A DNA stretch of 64,000 nucleotides from Rhyacophila brunnea (taxonomy: Eukaryota > Arthropoda > Insecta > Trichoptera > Rhyacophilidae). The DNA lies in contig JAGYXB010001996.1 in the NCBI GenBank assembly GCA_022495005.1, forward strand, positions 992,001 to 1,056,000. The letters run 5' to 3'. The notes under the pieces are model-generated. The model was not told where the DNA came from, made no database searches, and worked only from the letters and a program-made list of their open reading frames with translations. The position numbers were made by a program, and so were the translations under genes. This document shows positions 1 through 12,054 of this stretch, piece by piece; within the stretch, counting starts at the first letter, position 1; each line of letters begins with the position of its first letter.

Positions 1-627
1 ATAGATAATATACGTAACACCAGTCATAGATATAATCCATCAGAAAATTCATAGACCCAACCCGCTAAAACAGTCGAAAATGTGTGGGCCTGGAGAAAAT
101 AAAATAAAAACGTTCATCGACTCGTGCAGTTGTTGATGTAGCGCAATACGCGTGAGGTGACCTCATTGTTGTTATGGCCATTTCGGCGGATTTTGCAAAC
201 TGAGATTATTCGTTTTTGGTTAAAAATGTGCTACGGGATGGGAGCATAATATTTAACATTTTAAATACCAAGCAAAACAACATTGCATACCTACTTTTAG
301 ATCTACTAGAGATCGCACGTGACAGCATGTAAAGTGGTGGTAATGTATTCGCCCAATAACCTTCCCGTATAAAAATAAAAACTCTTTATAAATAAAATTT
401 CATTGATAAAACAAAAATAATGGATACAAAAAAATATTCGACAAAAGAAATGTCTTAAAATAAATTTGACACGAGATTCGAGATTTCAATTCGATTGAAT
501 ATCGAGATTTGAAGTAAATAAAACGTAGAAATGTATGTTATACTCGTATATAGGATAAATGACAACTGCTAATAATAATATGTTAATGAGACGATATCTA
601 CACATCTTTTGCGTCATTACTCCCTGC
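1..627. other. No gene seen
   Basis: AT-rich sequence downstream of PARN. No convincing coding region, repeat ends or RNA gene was found. Confidence 0.5.
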
Positions 628-1453
628 TAGGGATTCCATTCCCGGGATCCCGAACTATTTTCAATACCTATGAATCCCGGGATTGATAAACATAATCCCG
701 AAACTTTCGGAATTGATTTTTTTATCAATTTTTATGGAAAATAAAATAAAAACGAAAAAATACTTTTATTAACATATAAACTACATTAGAAATAAACTGA
801 GTTTGAATGAAGTTTGATTTATTACCCATGTGTTACCAATTCATTTTACTTTTTCACATAAATTAATAAACATGAGAAAGATTGGGGAAAAAACAATGTT
901 TCGCACTTTAGTGGTATGAATTTGAGAAATAGAATAAATGAATCAAGAAACATTTAGTTAGACATTTCTACCAGAAAATGCTATTCTGGAGACCCACTGA
1001 TCACAGGGGGAATCACCGGATAATAAATAACAATTTTTTGCTGTCTTACACAATCGTAACAACATCAGAAAAAACTAACACTTCATGTTAGCTTGTATTT
1101 ATTGCCAACACAATATGTTATTTTTTATTTTAATTGAACTTGTATTTGTATTTGTTATCTTCTTTTCATAAATAAATAGAACTGTTTTACTCTCACATTA
1201 TTATTTATATTACAATATTATTAACTCCATTACACCTATGTATTTCCAAGATTGAACAACATGCACAATTTTAACAATAAATGTCTTAAATAGTATAAAT
1301 TATTTATTTATTAATTTTTGACCAATTTTATCAATGTTTTTTATATATATAAAAATTTAATATTAACTATCGAAAAAATGCCAATCCCGGGATCGTCAAA
1401 TTGTAATCCCGAAATCCCGGGATCAAAAATGTGGCTCGGGATTGGATTCCCTA
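628..1453. mobile_element. hAT-like non-autonomous element with CCCGGGAT subterminal repeats
   Basis: Inverted ends begin TAGGGATTCCATTCCCGGGA on the left and finish TCGGGATTGGATTCCCTA on the right. Flanking 8-mers CTCCCTGC (620-627) and CTCCCTGT (1454-1461) match at 7 of 8 positions, the size of a hAT target-site duplication. Short copies of CCCGGGAT recur near both ends, as in transposase-binding subterminal repeats. The interior is AT-rich with no transposase. Confidence 0.75.
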
Positions 1454-2045
1454 CTCCCTGTAGATGTTGCTTCAGTCATTGTAAATGTAGTAGCTTTCTT
1501 AATGTCGAGACGCACGCCATCCCAACCAAATCAGAAGATAAACAATGGTAAAAACAAAATCATGCAATCCACCTACCGTTCTCTGCGTGTTGCTCGTGCG
1601 TCCTCTTCCAAATACTCTCCGACTTTCTACAGGATCCATAACTGATGTTAAGACGACGTTGACGATAGATAAATATTTCACTCTCTATATTTTTTATTTA
1701 GGGATGTCTAAACAGCACTTTTTAGCTCGGTTGTATAATTAATTATCTAATGCAGTTTAAAATTAACAAAAAACAAACGTTACATTTTTCAAACGGCATT
1801 TGGTTATATAACAATAATGTTGGCCGACAAAGTGTCGGATACTAACTAACAATAATTAGATCACTGCTCGAATACTGGAGTACAATATTAATAGTATTGC
1901 AGTTATGTCATTTATTTTAATTATTTTTTTAATAAAATAAATGCATTAATACCAGTGGCGGAGTTTTTGAAAACTTACCGCTCAATTTGCATATTGCCAA
2001 TGGCCTAGCATGAATGTACAAAGCTTACACTCGACGTATTTCTAA
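1454..2045. other. No gene seen
   Basis: AT-rich. CAGTGGCGGAG near 1954 resembles a hAT end but no partner end was found. Confidence 0.4.
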
Positions 2046-2317
2046 AGCGTCAATGACATTGAGCTACTTTACGAGCTGCTTGTTTTTTTGATTTTTTTTT
2101 GCTTGAATTTACAATCTGTCTGTAAAGTCGCCCAGTGTCATCATCGAACAAGCTAACAACCCGATTGTAAACAATCTACCGAGAAAAGTTGAAAGCCGGT
2201 CAACTTTACACGCTACACGCCGGCGTGTGGGCACACTGCGTCTGCGCAGTAGCTGAATCGCCCGCTTTTAAATTCGCCAACAAACAGCTTGTAAAGTAGC
2301 TCAACGTCATTGACGCA
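2046..2317. mobile_element. Harbinger-like MITE, copy 1 (TAA duplication)
   Basis: The left end GCGTCAATGACATTGAGCTA is mirrored by TAGCTCAACGTCATTGACGC at the right. TAA flanks both sides (2043-2045 and 2318-2320), a 3-bp duplication typical of PIF/Harbinger. A related 370-bp copy lies at 28108-28477. There is no coding capacity. Confidence 0.7.
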
Positions 2318-2436
2318 TAAATATGTGTTTATCATACGTTTCCACAGTAGAATAATATTTGTGATATACCTATACATATAATTAAATTGTCATTATAAAA
2401 TTATAATCAATTCATCCAGGCGCGCACACGAGGGTG

Positions 2437-2640
2437 CTGTGGCGAAGGGTGGAAGTAGGCCGTGGAGATTTGGCATAAATAGTGCACACTAAACTCTGTT
2501 AGTCATACTTATTTGTTTTTATATAACACTACTGATACAAGCAATATAGCCTTGCCTAGACAAAATTATAATATTATCAGTGGTAGGCTGTCAAGATCCG
2601 ACAGAAATAATGCACACTTTTATTAGTTTCATATTTACTG
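2437..2640. mobile_element. Fragment of hAT-like family A
   Basis: Begins GGCGAAGGGTGGAAGTAGGC and continues with the family text ATAGTGCACACTAAAC. Another piece, TAGGCTGTCAAGATCCGACA, starts near 2583. The right end is missing or rearranged. Confidence 0.5.
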
Positions 2641-3024
2641 TCCCACGTACTCAGTTGAACGGCACTCACCTATTTTATCAGTAAACATACAACCGATCTC
2701 AGTCACAGTCTTTAAAGCAGAGGCTCCCCATGGACCAAATGTCTCAAAACCCAGGACAAACGATATAATTCGGTGTCATAGTCGTATTTTTGGCTTTGTT
2801 GGACTCTAAGCTAAAGGCTAAGGCTAAAAGAGCTGCTGAATCTGTATATATATACAAAACATGTTAGGCTTTTATACATATAGCGTCAGGTCTTGACAAT
2901 GTGCGCGTGGTTTTTCTTTGTAAGACGTGTGTATTTGTGTGTATATGTTGTATCCGTAAAATGTAGAAATTAGTTGAAGCCTTTCGTTTTGTTAGAGTAT
3001 GGAGTATTCGCCGCATGCCTTTAC

Positions 3025-3407
3025 CAGTGACGTCCCTAGACAAAATGCCGCCCCTGCGCAGGGCCATAATGCCGCCCTATTTTTTATAAAATATTTTTTG
3101 TCATCCGTGCTCGTGCCGTTTCTGGTCACCAAGGACATCGAAGGGCAACGGAAGTAAACTAGACATCGCGAACCCGACGAAAAAAATACAGTCCTGTTAA
3201 GCCTATTATGTTAATCAATACATTTTGTTTCCAACCAATGAGCTGATTTTTTAAAAGGAAAGATTATCTTCGTTATTAAGTAGGTACTCAGCTTACTTAG
3301 CTATTTCTATATACTTATACCATATGATTCTCCTCGATTTGCCGCCCTTCGAGTAACTGCCGCCCCCAAGCAACACTCAATCTGCCTACCCCCACGGGAC
3401 GTCACTG
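3025..3407. mobile_element. hAT-like MITE, family B, intact duplication
   Basis: Ends are CAGTGACGTCCC and GGGACGTCACTG. The 8-bp target duplication GCCTTTAC is perfect at 3017-3024 and 3408-3415. The interior (about 3115-3260) is shared with a longer copy at 51011-51904. No transposase is present. Confidence 0.85.
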
Positions 3408-3796
3408 GCCTTTACTTTGGCTAATAATTCTCCAATCACTCTACATATTTTAGGGAGAGGGATTGGATAATAGGCGAACACACGGTATATGGCATTAAAA
3501 GCCGAAATAAAAAAACTATTGTGAAAAGGTAGATATTTATTTTCGTATGTAGGTATGTATGTAGTTATATCTATACATTCAAATTAATATTTTTTTATTG
3601 TGTATGCTTGTTCATGAATTATTTGATAGAATAAATTTGGCATTTAGAAATAAAATACGTATGAGATTATTAGTAGCAAAATCAGTGAACCTGAACTTAT
3701 TATTTTTTTGACATTTGTAATTTTTTTAAGTATATTTTTATCATGCTTTGGTTCAGACTCAGCTCCATCCGCTAGTAAAATTTGGTTAGAAATTAG

Positions 3797-3967
3797 GAAA
3801 CACACACAATGCAAGTTAGCCACTTGTTCAATCTATTGGGTCCATACTCCAACTCCAAACACACATTGAAACATTGAAAAACAATGTGTATTTGCCAGAC
3901 CCATTATTCGAACCTGGGACCCACGACATTATAAGTCGACACGTTAGCCACTCGGCCATCGTGAGCG
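3797..3967 (-). mobile_element. tRNA-derived SINE, copy 1
   Basis: Read on the minus strand it starts CACGATGGCCGAGTGGCTAA (A box), then GGTCCCAGGTTCGAAT (B box), GGGTCTGGCAAATACACA, and a body ending near AACAAGTGGCTAACTTGCA. The same body follows the head in the copies at 33003 and 49828, so this is a SINE rather than a tRNA gene. Confidence 0.8.
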
Positions 3968-4589
3968 TTATGTGACTAATAACAAAATATGATTTTTATA
4001 TAATTAGTATGTCTTTTAGGTCACTCTTCTTCGCTTTTATAAATTATAATTATGTAATAATTCTGTACCAGAGAGCCAATTTACATAAAGTCCAAAAAGA
4101 GCACTTCACTGCAAGGAGCTGTAATGTGCATAATTTAGGCTTTATATTTTTAATACTTTCGGGTTTCTGTTATGAATATAATCAAAATGTTAATTGGCCC
4201 AGAAATTTTAGAGGCAATATATCGAATAGGGATACACTGGCTCTGAGGTACTGATATTATGTATGTCCAGGCAAATACACAATTTGCAATCCGACAGTTT
4301 TTATGGAAACCTCTGAATAAAAGTTTATGGAAGTACCTAACTCAAAAGTGATAAAAATAAATTTTAAATATTCATATGATGAATACCTATACTAATATGT
4401 ACTAAAACTAAATAAAACAATGACAAGTAATAACGTATACTTATCCTCACTACCAATTAATAATTGATATTAAAATTAATGATATCTATTACAATTATGA
4501 ACAAATTTAAAAAGATATACCACATAGTTATAGGTCCAATACTCGGTCAGATACAACCGACTTAGAGAAACAAAAATAATTCTAACGAA

Positions 4590-5113
4590 TAAAGAGGATA
4601 TACCGGGGCTATTTGGGTGGTGGGCTATTCGAAAATTGTTACCTAGTCAATGTTGATGATTTTGAAATTTTGTAATAATCATTAGCTACAAATTGCAATG
4701 TAAGGCTATGGAATGGTCCTGCATTAAATTCCTCATAGATTTAAGCACTTTGTAAAGGATGTCTAGGAACATGTCGACAAAACCATGATTGTTAATAAAT
4801 ATTTTATTTGTACAAATCGCTAACCAAAAAAGAATTAAAATATGTTATATTTTGATACATAATGCAAGGACATTTCTTCTTCTTTTTGTGGACATCGGCG
4901 ATGATTTAGGCAATTACGAGTTAATATTAAAATTAAACATAAATTATTCTGTTGCTTAGTCATAAATGTTTTTAATTATATGAAAAGCCAATTTTAACGA
5001 ACTATAAATGTTTCAATAAAGGAATACCCGTCATTACCATAAACAGTTCAATGTCAATGTTTTAGATATTAATTCTCTTTATACTGAAGGTGATCCGAAC
5101 AGCCCCAGTCTAC
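4590..5113. repeat. Candidate MITE with imperfect inverted ends
   Basis: The left end CCGGGGCTATTTGGGTGG pairs imperfectly with CCGAACAGCCCCAG on the right. The interior is AT-rich with no gene. No target duplication was assigned, so the limits are approximate. Confidence 0.35.
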
Positions 5114-5593
5114 CCAATGTCTCTATGTATACATATTTAAATTCACAACACATTTTTTTATTAAAAAAACATAAAATACGTATTTATCATTAAAAAGGAA
5201 AATACTGAGATAATTACAAACAAAGGCAGTCCTTATGGGCCTCAATGTAGGTAGGTACCTAAATAGACACGTTTTTATGGTAGGTATACGTAGAAATATT
5301 GACTACATAAGATAGGTAAGTATTATTTAAAAAAATAGTTCATTAAAAATGTTCGGGATAAACAATCCATAATATCGCATTTTGCATTCAAAGTTGATTT
5401 GTAGATAAAATGAAGTCGGTCGATGTCGTCGTCGTTTTGGAGGTGATCGACAACCGCAAGTTTATTCAGTCGTGTCTATTACCGTTCCGACACAACCCGA
5501 CAGTTTGTAAGTTGAAATTGGTTTGCAGTCATATTATTTCGTTAACGATACTGATAAACTAAAAAGTCTTACATACTTACATATTTTGGGTTA

Positions 5594-6112
5594 CCGGACA
5601 AAACAGAACATGACAAAACAGAAAATGACAAAACAGAACATGACAAAACAGACCATGACAAAACAGAAAATGATAAAACAGAACATGACAAAACAGAGCA
5701 GTGACAAAACAGAACAACCAGGGGAAAAATGAAACATTAACTTTTGTGGAATCTATTCAGGTTAGGTCATTATTTCGTTGTACCTAGTCACCCAATCATT
5801 TTGAACATAATTATATTGATTAAGATGAGATATCCTAAGCTTGCCGGCAAAGTCCCGTTTATTTGAGGCTTTCTAGCGATTAGAAATGCAGAAATTAGGT
5901 ATATAATTTCATTTATTATGGCGTATTGAAAATCTGTGCTATTAAAAATCTATCAATATAATAGAGATAGGACAATTTCAATATTAAATTTATATTTTTC
6001 CTGAAAGGTCATAGTTATATTTATCGTTGTTCTGTTTTGTCACTGTTCAGTTTTTTCATGTTCTGTTTTGTCATGTTCTGTTTTTTCACTGTTCTATTTT
6101 GTCATGGAACCA
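5594..6112. repeat. Fold-back element with tandem 15-bp arms, copy K1
   Basis: The left arm (5596-5715) has about eight near-copies of GACAAAACAGAACAT. The right arm (6027-6107) has the same units inverted. The middle shares GCTTGCCGGCAA and a block near 5925-6010 with copy K2 at 36139. The frame MTKQNMTKQ here is just the microrepeat translated. Confidence 0.7.
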
Positions 6113-6180
6113 TATTTTGCAATGTTGAAACCTGTGTCATCCGTTTCAAACAAATAATAATATTAATATATTGGATATCT
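5900..6180 (-). other. Probable PARN 3' UTR
   Basis: Sequence downstream of the stop codon on the minus strand. It contains one arm of a fold-back element, with tandem copies of GACAAAACAGAACAT read on this strand, then AT-rich DNA. The first clear AATAAA lies about 265 bases past the stop. UTR status is inferred from position only. Confidence 0.45.
5912..5917 (-). promoter_or_regulatory. Candidate polyadenylation signal AATAAA for PARN
   Basis: AATAAA on the minus strand (TTTATT on plus). It is the first canonical hexamer found after the PARN stop. AT-rich DNA makes chance matches common, so this is tentative. Confidence 0.35.
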
Positions 6181-6431
6181 CTATGCCCAGTCGTCATTTT
6201 CTGGAAAGACCCTCGCTTTTTTCTTCTCATTTCTCTTCGGTGTATTTGTTTTAGATCTCGGCTCAGTCGCAGGCGGTCTTTGGTGTTTTCCTCTGCCTAC
6301 GGCCGGCTGGTTTCTGGACGCCATTCGTCGTTTCTTAGCGGCCACCTCATCATCGTCGACTTCCATGTCTTTGGAAGCCTTTTTAGGGGTTTCGGGCATT
6401 AACGACATTGCTGCGATTCCGAGGGCCGAAT
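6181..6431 (-). CDS. PARN: PARN terminal exon i: basic tail and stop
   Basis: 251 nt including TAG. The acceptor is TTTTATCTTGTTTAG. The peptide includes MPETPKKASKDMEVDDDEVA, then AAKKRRMASR, and ends KKKARVFPENDDWA before the stop. It is Lys/Arg-rich with an acidic patch and is probably disordered. KKRR is NLS-like. The family C-terminus is also basic and ends in an acidic-Trp stretch, which fits but is weak evidence. The codon use and clean frame contrast with the surrounding AT-rich DNA. Confidence 0.75.
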
Positions 6432-7617
6432 CTAAACAAGATAAAAAGTAAGAGGCTTAATATAGTCTCAATGCTCTGTGGTTTAACATTAGAATTATAA
6501 CTATATATCTATCTATAAGGCAGGAAGTCCAGTGTCGAGGTATGAAATTTACTTGGTGTTTATAATGCATTAGGTACTCAACGTACACGAAAAGCAGACA
6601 CTCACCAAACTTCCCATATTAGTAACACAGTAGTAGCATTTATTATGTTTAAAAAAAGAAATACACAATTTTCCATTAGTTGTGAAAATTATAAATTTTG
6701 GTAATCTTTTGGTCACTCGTTGCATTATTCTCCCACCGTGCAAAGAGCCTACTGCTCGATGGCAAGGGTAAACCGCGGCTCAGCTTAAAGCGCAGGGAGG
6801 CACATCTTCTGTTTCTCTTACTCCTGTGGCAGATCGTGAGTGTACGACTATTAATTGCTATTTTGAAAACGACTTTCACGTAGCTGGTAAAGGAAATAAA
6901 AATAGGAATAGTTAATGCTTCCTCTTCAAAATGTCAATGAAATCTTATTTATGTAAGTATACTACAACTGAATGTATACGCTTTTAACATGTTCAGGCCT
7001 CAATTCCTATCGGTCTTTAGTGCGATCGACCAAAATGCATTCCTCGATCGACGTGTTGGCAGTGGCGAAGGGTGGACATAGGCTGTGGAGATTCGACATA
7101 AATAGTACACACTAAACGTTATCAGTACAATTACAGTATTGTTGGTATATGTAGGAACGATTTGATGGCGTATTTTAAATATTTTAAAGACAGAAGAATA
7201 TTTTTTTATCTACTATCTAGTAAAAACTAACCAATACCATCTGCAATTTGTATTCTGAGTTCAATGAAAACAAATATGTATAAATATGACTGACAAAGTT
7301 TAGTTTGCACTATTTATGTCGGATCTCCACAGCCTATATCCACCCTTCGCCACTGCGTGTTGGACATGTCTGTTGTAGGGGACTCGAATTCTTTATGAAG
7401 ACGTTGTATCGTGCTAGTGTCACACGAGTATCTCCCGTGTAAAAGGCTAAATTTCTTTTTAAATAAACTCGGTATTCGTCACAGCTGTATCGGATACGTG
7501 AATCATCCGTGTGAAACCGTTCTAATTATTGTGAAATCTATCTTTTAAATCTTTTTCGGGTAGCATTATAAACAGTAAAGACGTCATGATTACAGATAAA
7601 TTCAGGGCTTTTCCTAC
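6432..7617 (-). other. PARN last intron
   Basis: 1186 bases between exons h and i. It holds the hAT-like MITE at 7060-7355. A GC-richer patch near 6735-6840 was not identified. Confidence 0.65.
7060..7355. mobile_element. hAT-like MITE, family A, intact duplication
   Basis: Ends are CAGTGGCGAAGGGTGGACAT and ATCCACCCTTCGCCACTG. The 8-bp duplication CGTGTTGG is perfect (7052-7059 and 7356-7363). At 296 bp it is the shortest complete copy and sits inside the last PARN intron. Related copies are at 12518, 20788, 24216 and 25565. Confidence 0.9.
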
Positions 7618-7664
7618 CTCTGGGCACCAGCTCTGGTAACGCCATGTCAGTTGCGTCTCTCAAG
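7618..7664 (-). CDS. PARN: PARN exon h: 47-nt exon after the giant intron
   Basis: 47 nt: one base, 15 codons, one base. The acceptor is TTCTATTGTTTCAG and the donor CAGAG|GTAGGA. It reads LRDATDMALPELVPR. Its first C completes the AG left by exon g (Ser), and its last G joins AT of exon i (Asp). The peptide is not strongly diagnostic. The call rests on strong splice sites plus phase agreement on both sides, across an intron of about 49.6 kb. Another exon inside the giant intron cannot be excluded. Confidence 0.7.
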
Positions 7665-8103
7665 CTGAAACAATAGAAAAAATAAATATTATTTTATTAC
7701 CAAATAAAACCGATTAAGAAACGTGATACATCTAGATTCTAGATACGGCCCTGCCTTTGGCGCCAGAAAAATACGTAAACAATACAGGGGCAGACTTTTT
7801 ATAATTGTAATTATCTGATAAATGCATAGAATTTGGACTATAAATATAAGGAACTTATACGTTATTTTTGTTATGACATTTTAAATTATTTAGCAAACGC
7901 ATGGTTACGTTGGTAAACTCCACAATTAATATGAACCTCGATTAGTTGGCATTCCGATTTTATCATTCACGTAATATGGCGACCATGTTAATGTCTATTG
8001 TGATTACTGCTTACTTACTTGAGTGCATAAACGGTAATTTTTCAACTAAATAATAATGCCGATATGTATTATTACTGGCTGATAATCCACTCATCGTGCT
8101 GGA

Positions 8104-8300
8104 TTGTCTTTTTATACACCTTGCAAATTGGCAAATAAATGTCATAGTGGGAGCATGAAGTTCTTTTCAAGTGAGCTTGCATTCAGTGCAAAGTCACTTG
8201 TAGCTAACTTCATACAACGACCGGTGATCCTTTTTTGCTTCAATTGCATTTACTCAGGCTCTATCTGTATAATAGATTTACAACATCTTTGGATAAAATA
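8104..8300 (+). repeat. Unclassified repeat H, copy 1
   Basis: About 190 bp shared in inverted orientation with 17420-17610 (for example GAAGTTCTTTTCA and CAAAGTCACTTGTAGCTAAC). No ends or coding function were identified. Confidence 0.45.
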
Positions 8301-8930
8301 ATTGTGATCAATGATCATCAACAAAATAATGTACGATAGTAATGTACATTTGTTATAATAATTACACCTTGGTCATATTTGATCGTGTTTGTTATATTCA
8401 CCATTTGTGGTCCCAGTAGTCACTAAATATGCAATTTAAATTATATAAGAGCCCACATACCATACCATGTCACGGTAAAAAAAAAGAATTTTGACTATCT
8501 TTGGGCGCTCAATTTAAACTATATATAAACGTTGTGGGAAATATATACATGTCATTACTGTGTCATATCTTTGATCATACTAAAAATCAACGTTTTTAAT
8601 GATCATATAAAATATATTAATACGAATTTATTATTGTAAGCACATTTTTTTGAAATTGAGAATAAAGCCATGTTGTGGTACATCAGATGTACTTGATTAT
8701 AACACCTTTTTTAAAATTATACATACTTAATACCTACCTTTAATTTGAATATAGATTGTATAACAATATAGAGTGAAATTTATACTCGGTAAAACATTTG
8801 TGTTTACAATTGACTCGCAATTATGGAGAAATTTCAACAGTTTACGTTCTGTATTTGCAATATTTTTTACGTTGGTTTAATATAAGTATTATCTTATGAT
8901 TCACGAAATGATAATGTTTTTTTAATACAT

Positions 8931-9333
8931 CGGTACTGTGATGGCAGACGGTTATAACTTTTTTTTTTTGGTTTTTTCACCATTTAAGTTATCTTCCATA
9001 AATTGTACATTCTTTGATGTGGTATAATATTAGAACTGCAACTGTATCGGTCACGTCATGTTAATAAAAGATATCTGCATCTGAACAAGTGTGAAAAAAG
9101 TTCATATGGCAAAAAGATATATCTGCTTAAAATGCAAGATAACAATAAAACTTCAATCTTAACAAAAGTAAAGTTTTGTGTTGGGATGCTAATTCCACTT
9201 ATTTTGATATAAAATCCTTCAAAATATGTACCTTATCAACCAACTTGTCAGACTGATTTCAAATCTTTGTTTTTGCTCTCCTGTAAAATAATTGTGTAAA
9301 TAGCAGTGATAACCGTTTGGCATCACAGTACCG
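8931..9333. mobile_element. MITE with 26-bp inverted ends, class unclear
   Basis: The left end is CGGTACTGTGATGGCAGACG and the right end CGTTTGGCATCACAGTACCG. ACAT flanks both sides (8927-8930 and 9334-9337), suggesting a 4-bp duplication. The interior is AT-rich without coding. Confidence 0.65.
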
Positions 9334-10904
9334 ACATAATTAAATAAATATATGTATACCATGAAATGGGGTGGATTAAACCGATTCTATTTTCAATATT
9401 AACATCTACACGGCTGGGACATGAGTTTCGATGCAGCCAAAGAATTAGAGTGGATATTATGGTCATCTCTCGTATAATCTCAGTTACAATATATGAATTT
9501 CTCTAATTCCTGGATTGAAAATTCTGTCCAAGATTGCAATCCCTGACAACGATGGTACACTCACCGCATACCCACTGTACCGTGACTTATCGATCTATGA
9601 ATAAATACTATTCTAAAATTATTTGCGCTGTGGATGTACGACTGACCAGAGGCGGAGTGAGTCCAATAATTGATGTGCTCGCGTGCGCACTACTTTAAAT
9701 AAACCAAAGTGTCTGAGCTAACTTTGCGAGAAATTGTTTTAAGCATGTTTCAACACAACGAATCTGTTCACTTCTAGCATTTCAATTTATCATCGACACA
9801 TTTTATACAATAGTGCCGTCGGCTGTTTATCTACCAATCAATTCGCTCGCCATATTGTTTTGTAGGTAGACACACATAGTGAAATCATTGAAACAAGGGC
9901 AAGTTTAAGAGTTCGCAAGCCTGAGTTATTATTTCATAGGCTTTCTTCTTCTTTTCTGACATTACAGCCAGTGCTGAACCTTTCCCCCTTTAAGCAGACT
10001 TGACGTAGGGAATAACAAAATTGGTTGTCTTTTACATTATATTTTATGGTCATATTTATTATTAAAATTTAGTTTATTAAGTTTTCATTTTTTTGACGTT
10101 TAGATTTTTGACTAATTCATCGTTTTCATATTTTTTATATTTATTTAAAAAAAAAAAACACCGATTTTTATAAAAATATAAATGTGTATAACTTGACATC
10201 CTTTTTATTTATATCAAATCAAGCTTCAATATTGGGAACATACCTAAAATAAAATTTTATTCTTGAGATATTAGTTCTATGGAATCGTCTGGTGACCGCA
10301 CCAAATTTCACTTTTGTTGTGATTGAAATAATTAAAGCTAAATTTTATTTACTAAGAAAATGGATCAATTTATTTATAGACAAGTCCATCCACGATAGAT
10401 TAAAGGGTTTCTAATTATTAGGTACCAATGAATATGGCATAGTTTGATTAGTAAATAAACATAATATAAATAACATACCGGGTGTGGAAAATATTGAAAA
10501 AAAACACTTTTAAAATAGCAGTTTTCCTCCACACATCGACTCCACTCATGCCTTCGTAAGGTGAGTTAAAACAGTCCTACGCAATAATCTCGTCCGTATC
10601 TTCAAATATTAATCATTTCTCTAAATTTGTGAATATCTTAGAGACCGCTTTTCGCGATCATCACTGTGATTCGCATGTAATGCGTTACGAGAGACGGGCG
10701 CCCCGTAATTCAGCCCGTGGCAGATACAGCGTGAAAATTAACGAAGTCCAATCGTAAAATATCAGTTCGACTCGTTGCGGGGGGGTCCTTTCGATCGAAG
10801 GCCACGGACTGCACTGGAAAATTTCAATTGAGCACACAACTCTGGCGTATGTAATATACAAGATTATTTATGAGAACTTTTAAACCGTTCGCTGTTTCTA
10901 AAAA
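9334..10904. other. Intronic, nothing recognised
   Basis: AT-rich, with a poly(A) run near 10147 and a GC-richer patch near 10680-10810. No repeat ends or coding sequence were supported. Confidence 0.4.
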
Positions 10905-11310
10905 CGCTGGATTTAATACCATATGCCAGATGTATATTTCGCAAGCTGGATGTTAAACTGTATCGAAAAATGCTAGATTTAACGTCATGTACAAAATGCA
11001 TATTTTAAGCTGTTTGTCATGTCAAAAAACTATAGATTTAACACAATCTCTCAAGTGAATATTTCGCAAGCTAGATTTTAAATTATTTACTGAGTTGAAA
11101 TACACCAGATTTAACGTCATGTGCCAGATGCGTACTTTGGAAGCTAGATTTTCAGCTATTCGTTATATCTATAAAACGCTTGATTTAAAGCCATAAACCT
11201 ATTTTGTAAGGTAGTTTTAAAGTGTTATGTTGTTGTAACAAAAACGTTAGATTTAACGCCATGTGCCAGATGCGTAGTTTTCAAGCTAGATGCGTACACA
11301 ACAAAAATGT
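10905..11310. repeat. Degenerate tandem repeat, about 60-75 bp unit
   Basis: Six diverged units share GCTAGATTTAACGTCATGTG, CCAGATGCGTA and CAAGCTAGATTTTAAA. They start near 10905, 10967, 11027, 11099, 11174 and 11243. Divergence is high, so the array is old. Confidence 0.65.
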
Positions 11311-11683
11311 TCGATTTGGCAAGAAAAAATAAGCTGGCGCACACATTAGTTGAACACTTGATTTGAATAATATAAAAGGGGTATATCGGCTTATAACCGT
11401 GTCAAAACCATATCTCTGTCGGACCAATAAGTGGGTGCGGTATGCTTAGAGCGGCATTTTACGCACGATAACACCTGGCCGTACAAAATCGCCCTGCCTT
11501 TAGTCCCGTCGACACTCACATACTTCGATAACTCAAGAGCTGTACCAGGTAATGATTATATATTAACACCTTGCGTAAAGCATTTTTATAACTACTCGCA
11601 GAAACCTAGAATAAGTATATTAATATCCAATATATTATAAAAGCTATAATACGGCTGTCTAAAATTAGAACCTAGTATCGTCA

Positions 11684-11986
11684 TCATTTATGGCACAACC
11701 CTTGGCGGGTCTTGGCCTCCTTCAAAAACTTCCTCAATCCTGAACGATCTAGCGCCGACGCTCTCCAGTTGCTTTGACCGAGCATTTTTAAATCTCCTGT
11801 GGCGCAGTCCAGCCATCTGAATTTCGGCTGTCCGGGTCTTCTCTTGCCCTCGGGGGTTGCGTAAATAACCCGCCTTGCTTGTATTCTATACACGTGGCCG
11901 ATCCAGTGCAGTCTATGCATTTTCATATGCCACACGATCTTTTCGCCCCTATATTGTTCTTGAATAGCCCCAAAGATTCTTCTCAA
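11684..11986 (-). pseudogene. LINE 3' coding fragment (RTE-like)
   Basis: An open frame of 100 codons. It contains LRRIFGAIQEQ, LHWIGHVYRI, EGKRRPGQPKFRWLD and NWRASALDRSGLR. This is the usual order at the C-terminus of RTE/BovB-type non-LTR reverse transcriptases. The reverse-transcriptase core and endonuclease are absent, so it is a 5'-truncated or broken copy. Confidence 0.8.
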
Positions 11987-12054
11987 AACTCAAAAATATC
12001 TATATTTCTCTCATCCTGTTTAGAACCTACTATAATAATAATATATTGTGACCT

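Noticed and set aside
5523..5732. 69-codon frame with repeated MTKQ
   Set aside because: It is the 15-bp microrepeat of the K1 arm read in one frame.
5590..6110. CRISPR-like array from regular GACAAAACAGAACAT repeats
   Set aside because: Units are contiguous without spacers, in a eukaryotic context.
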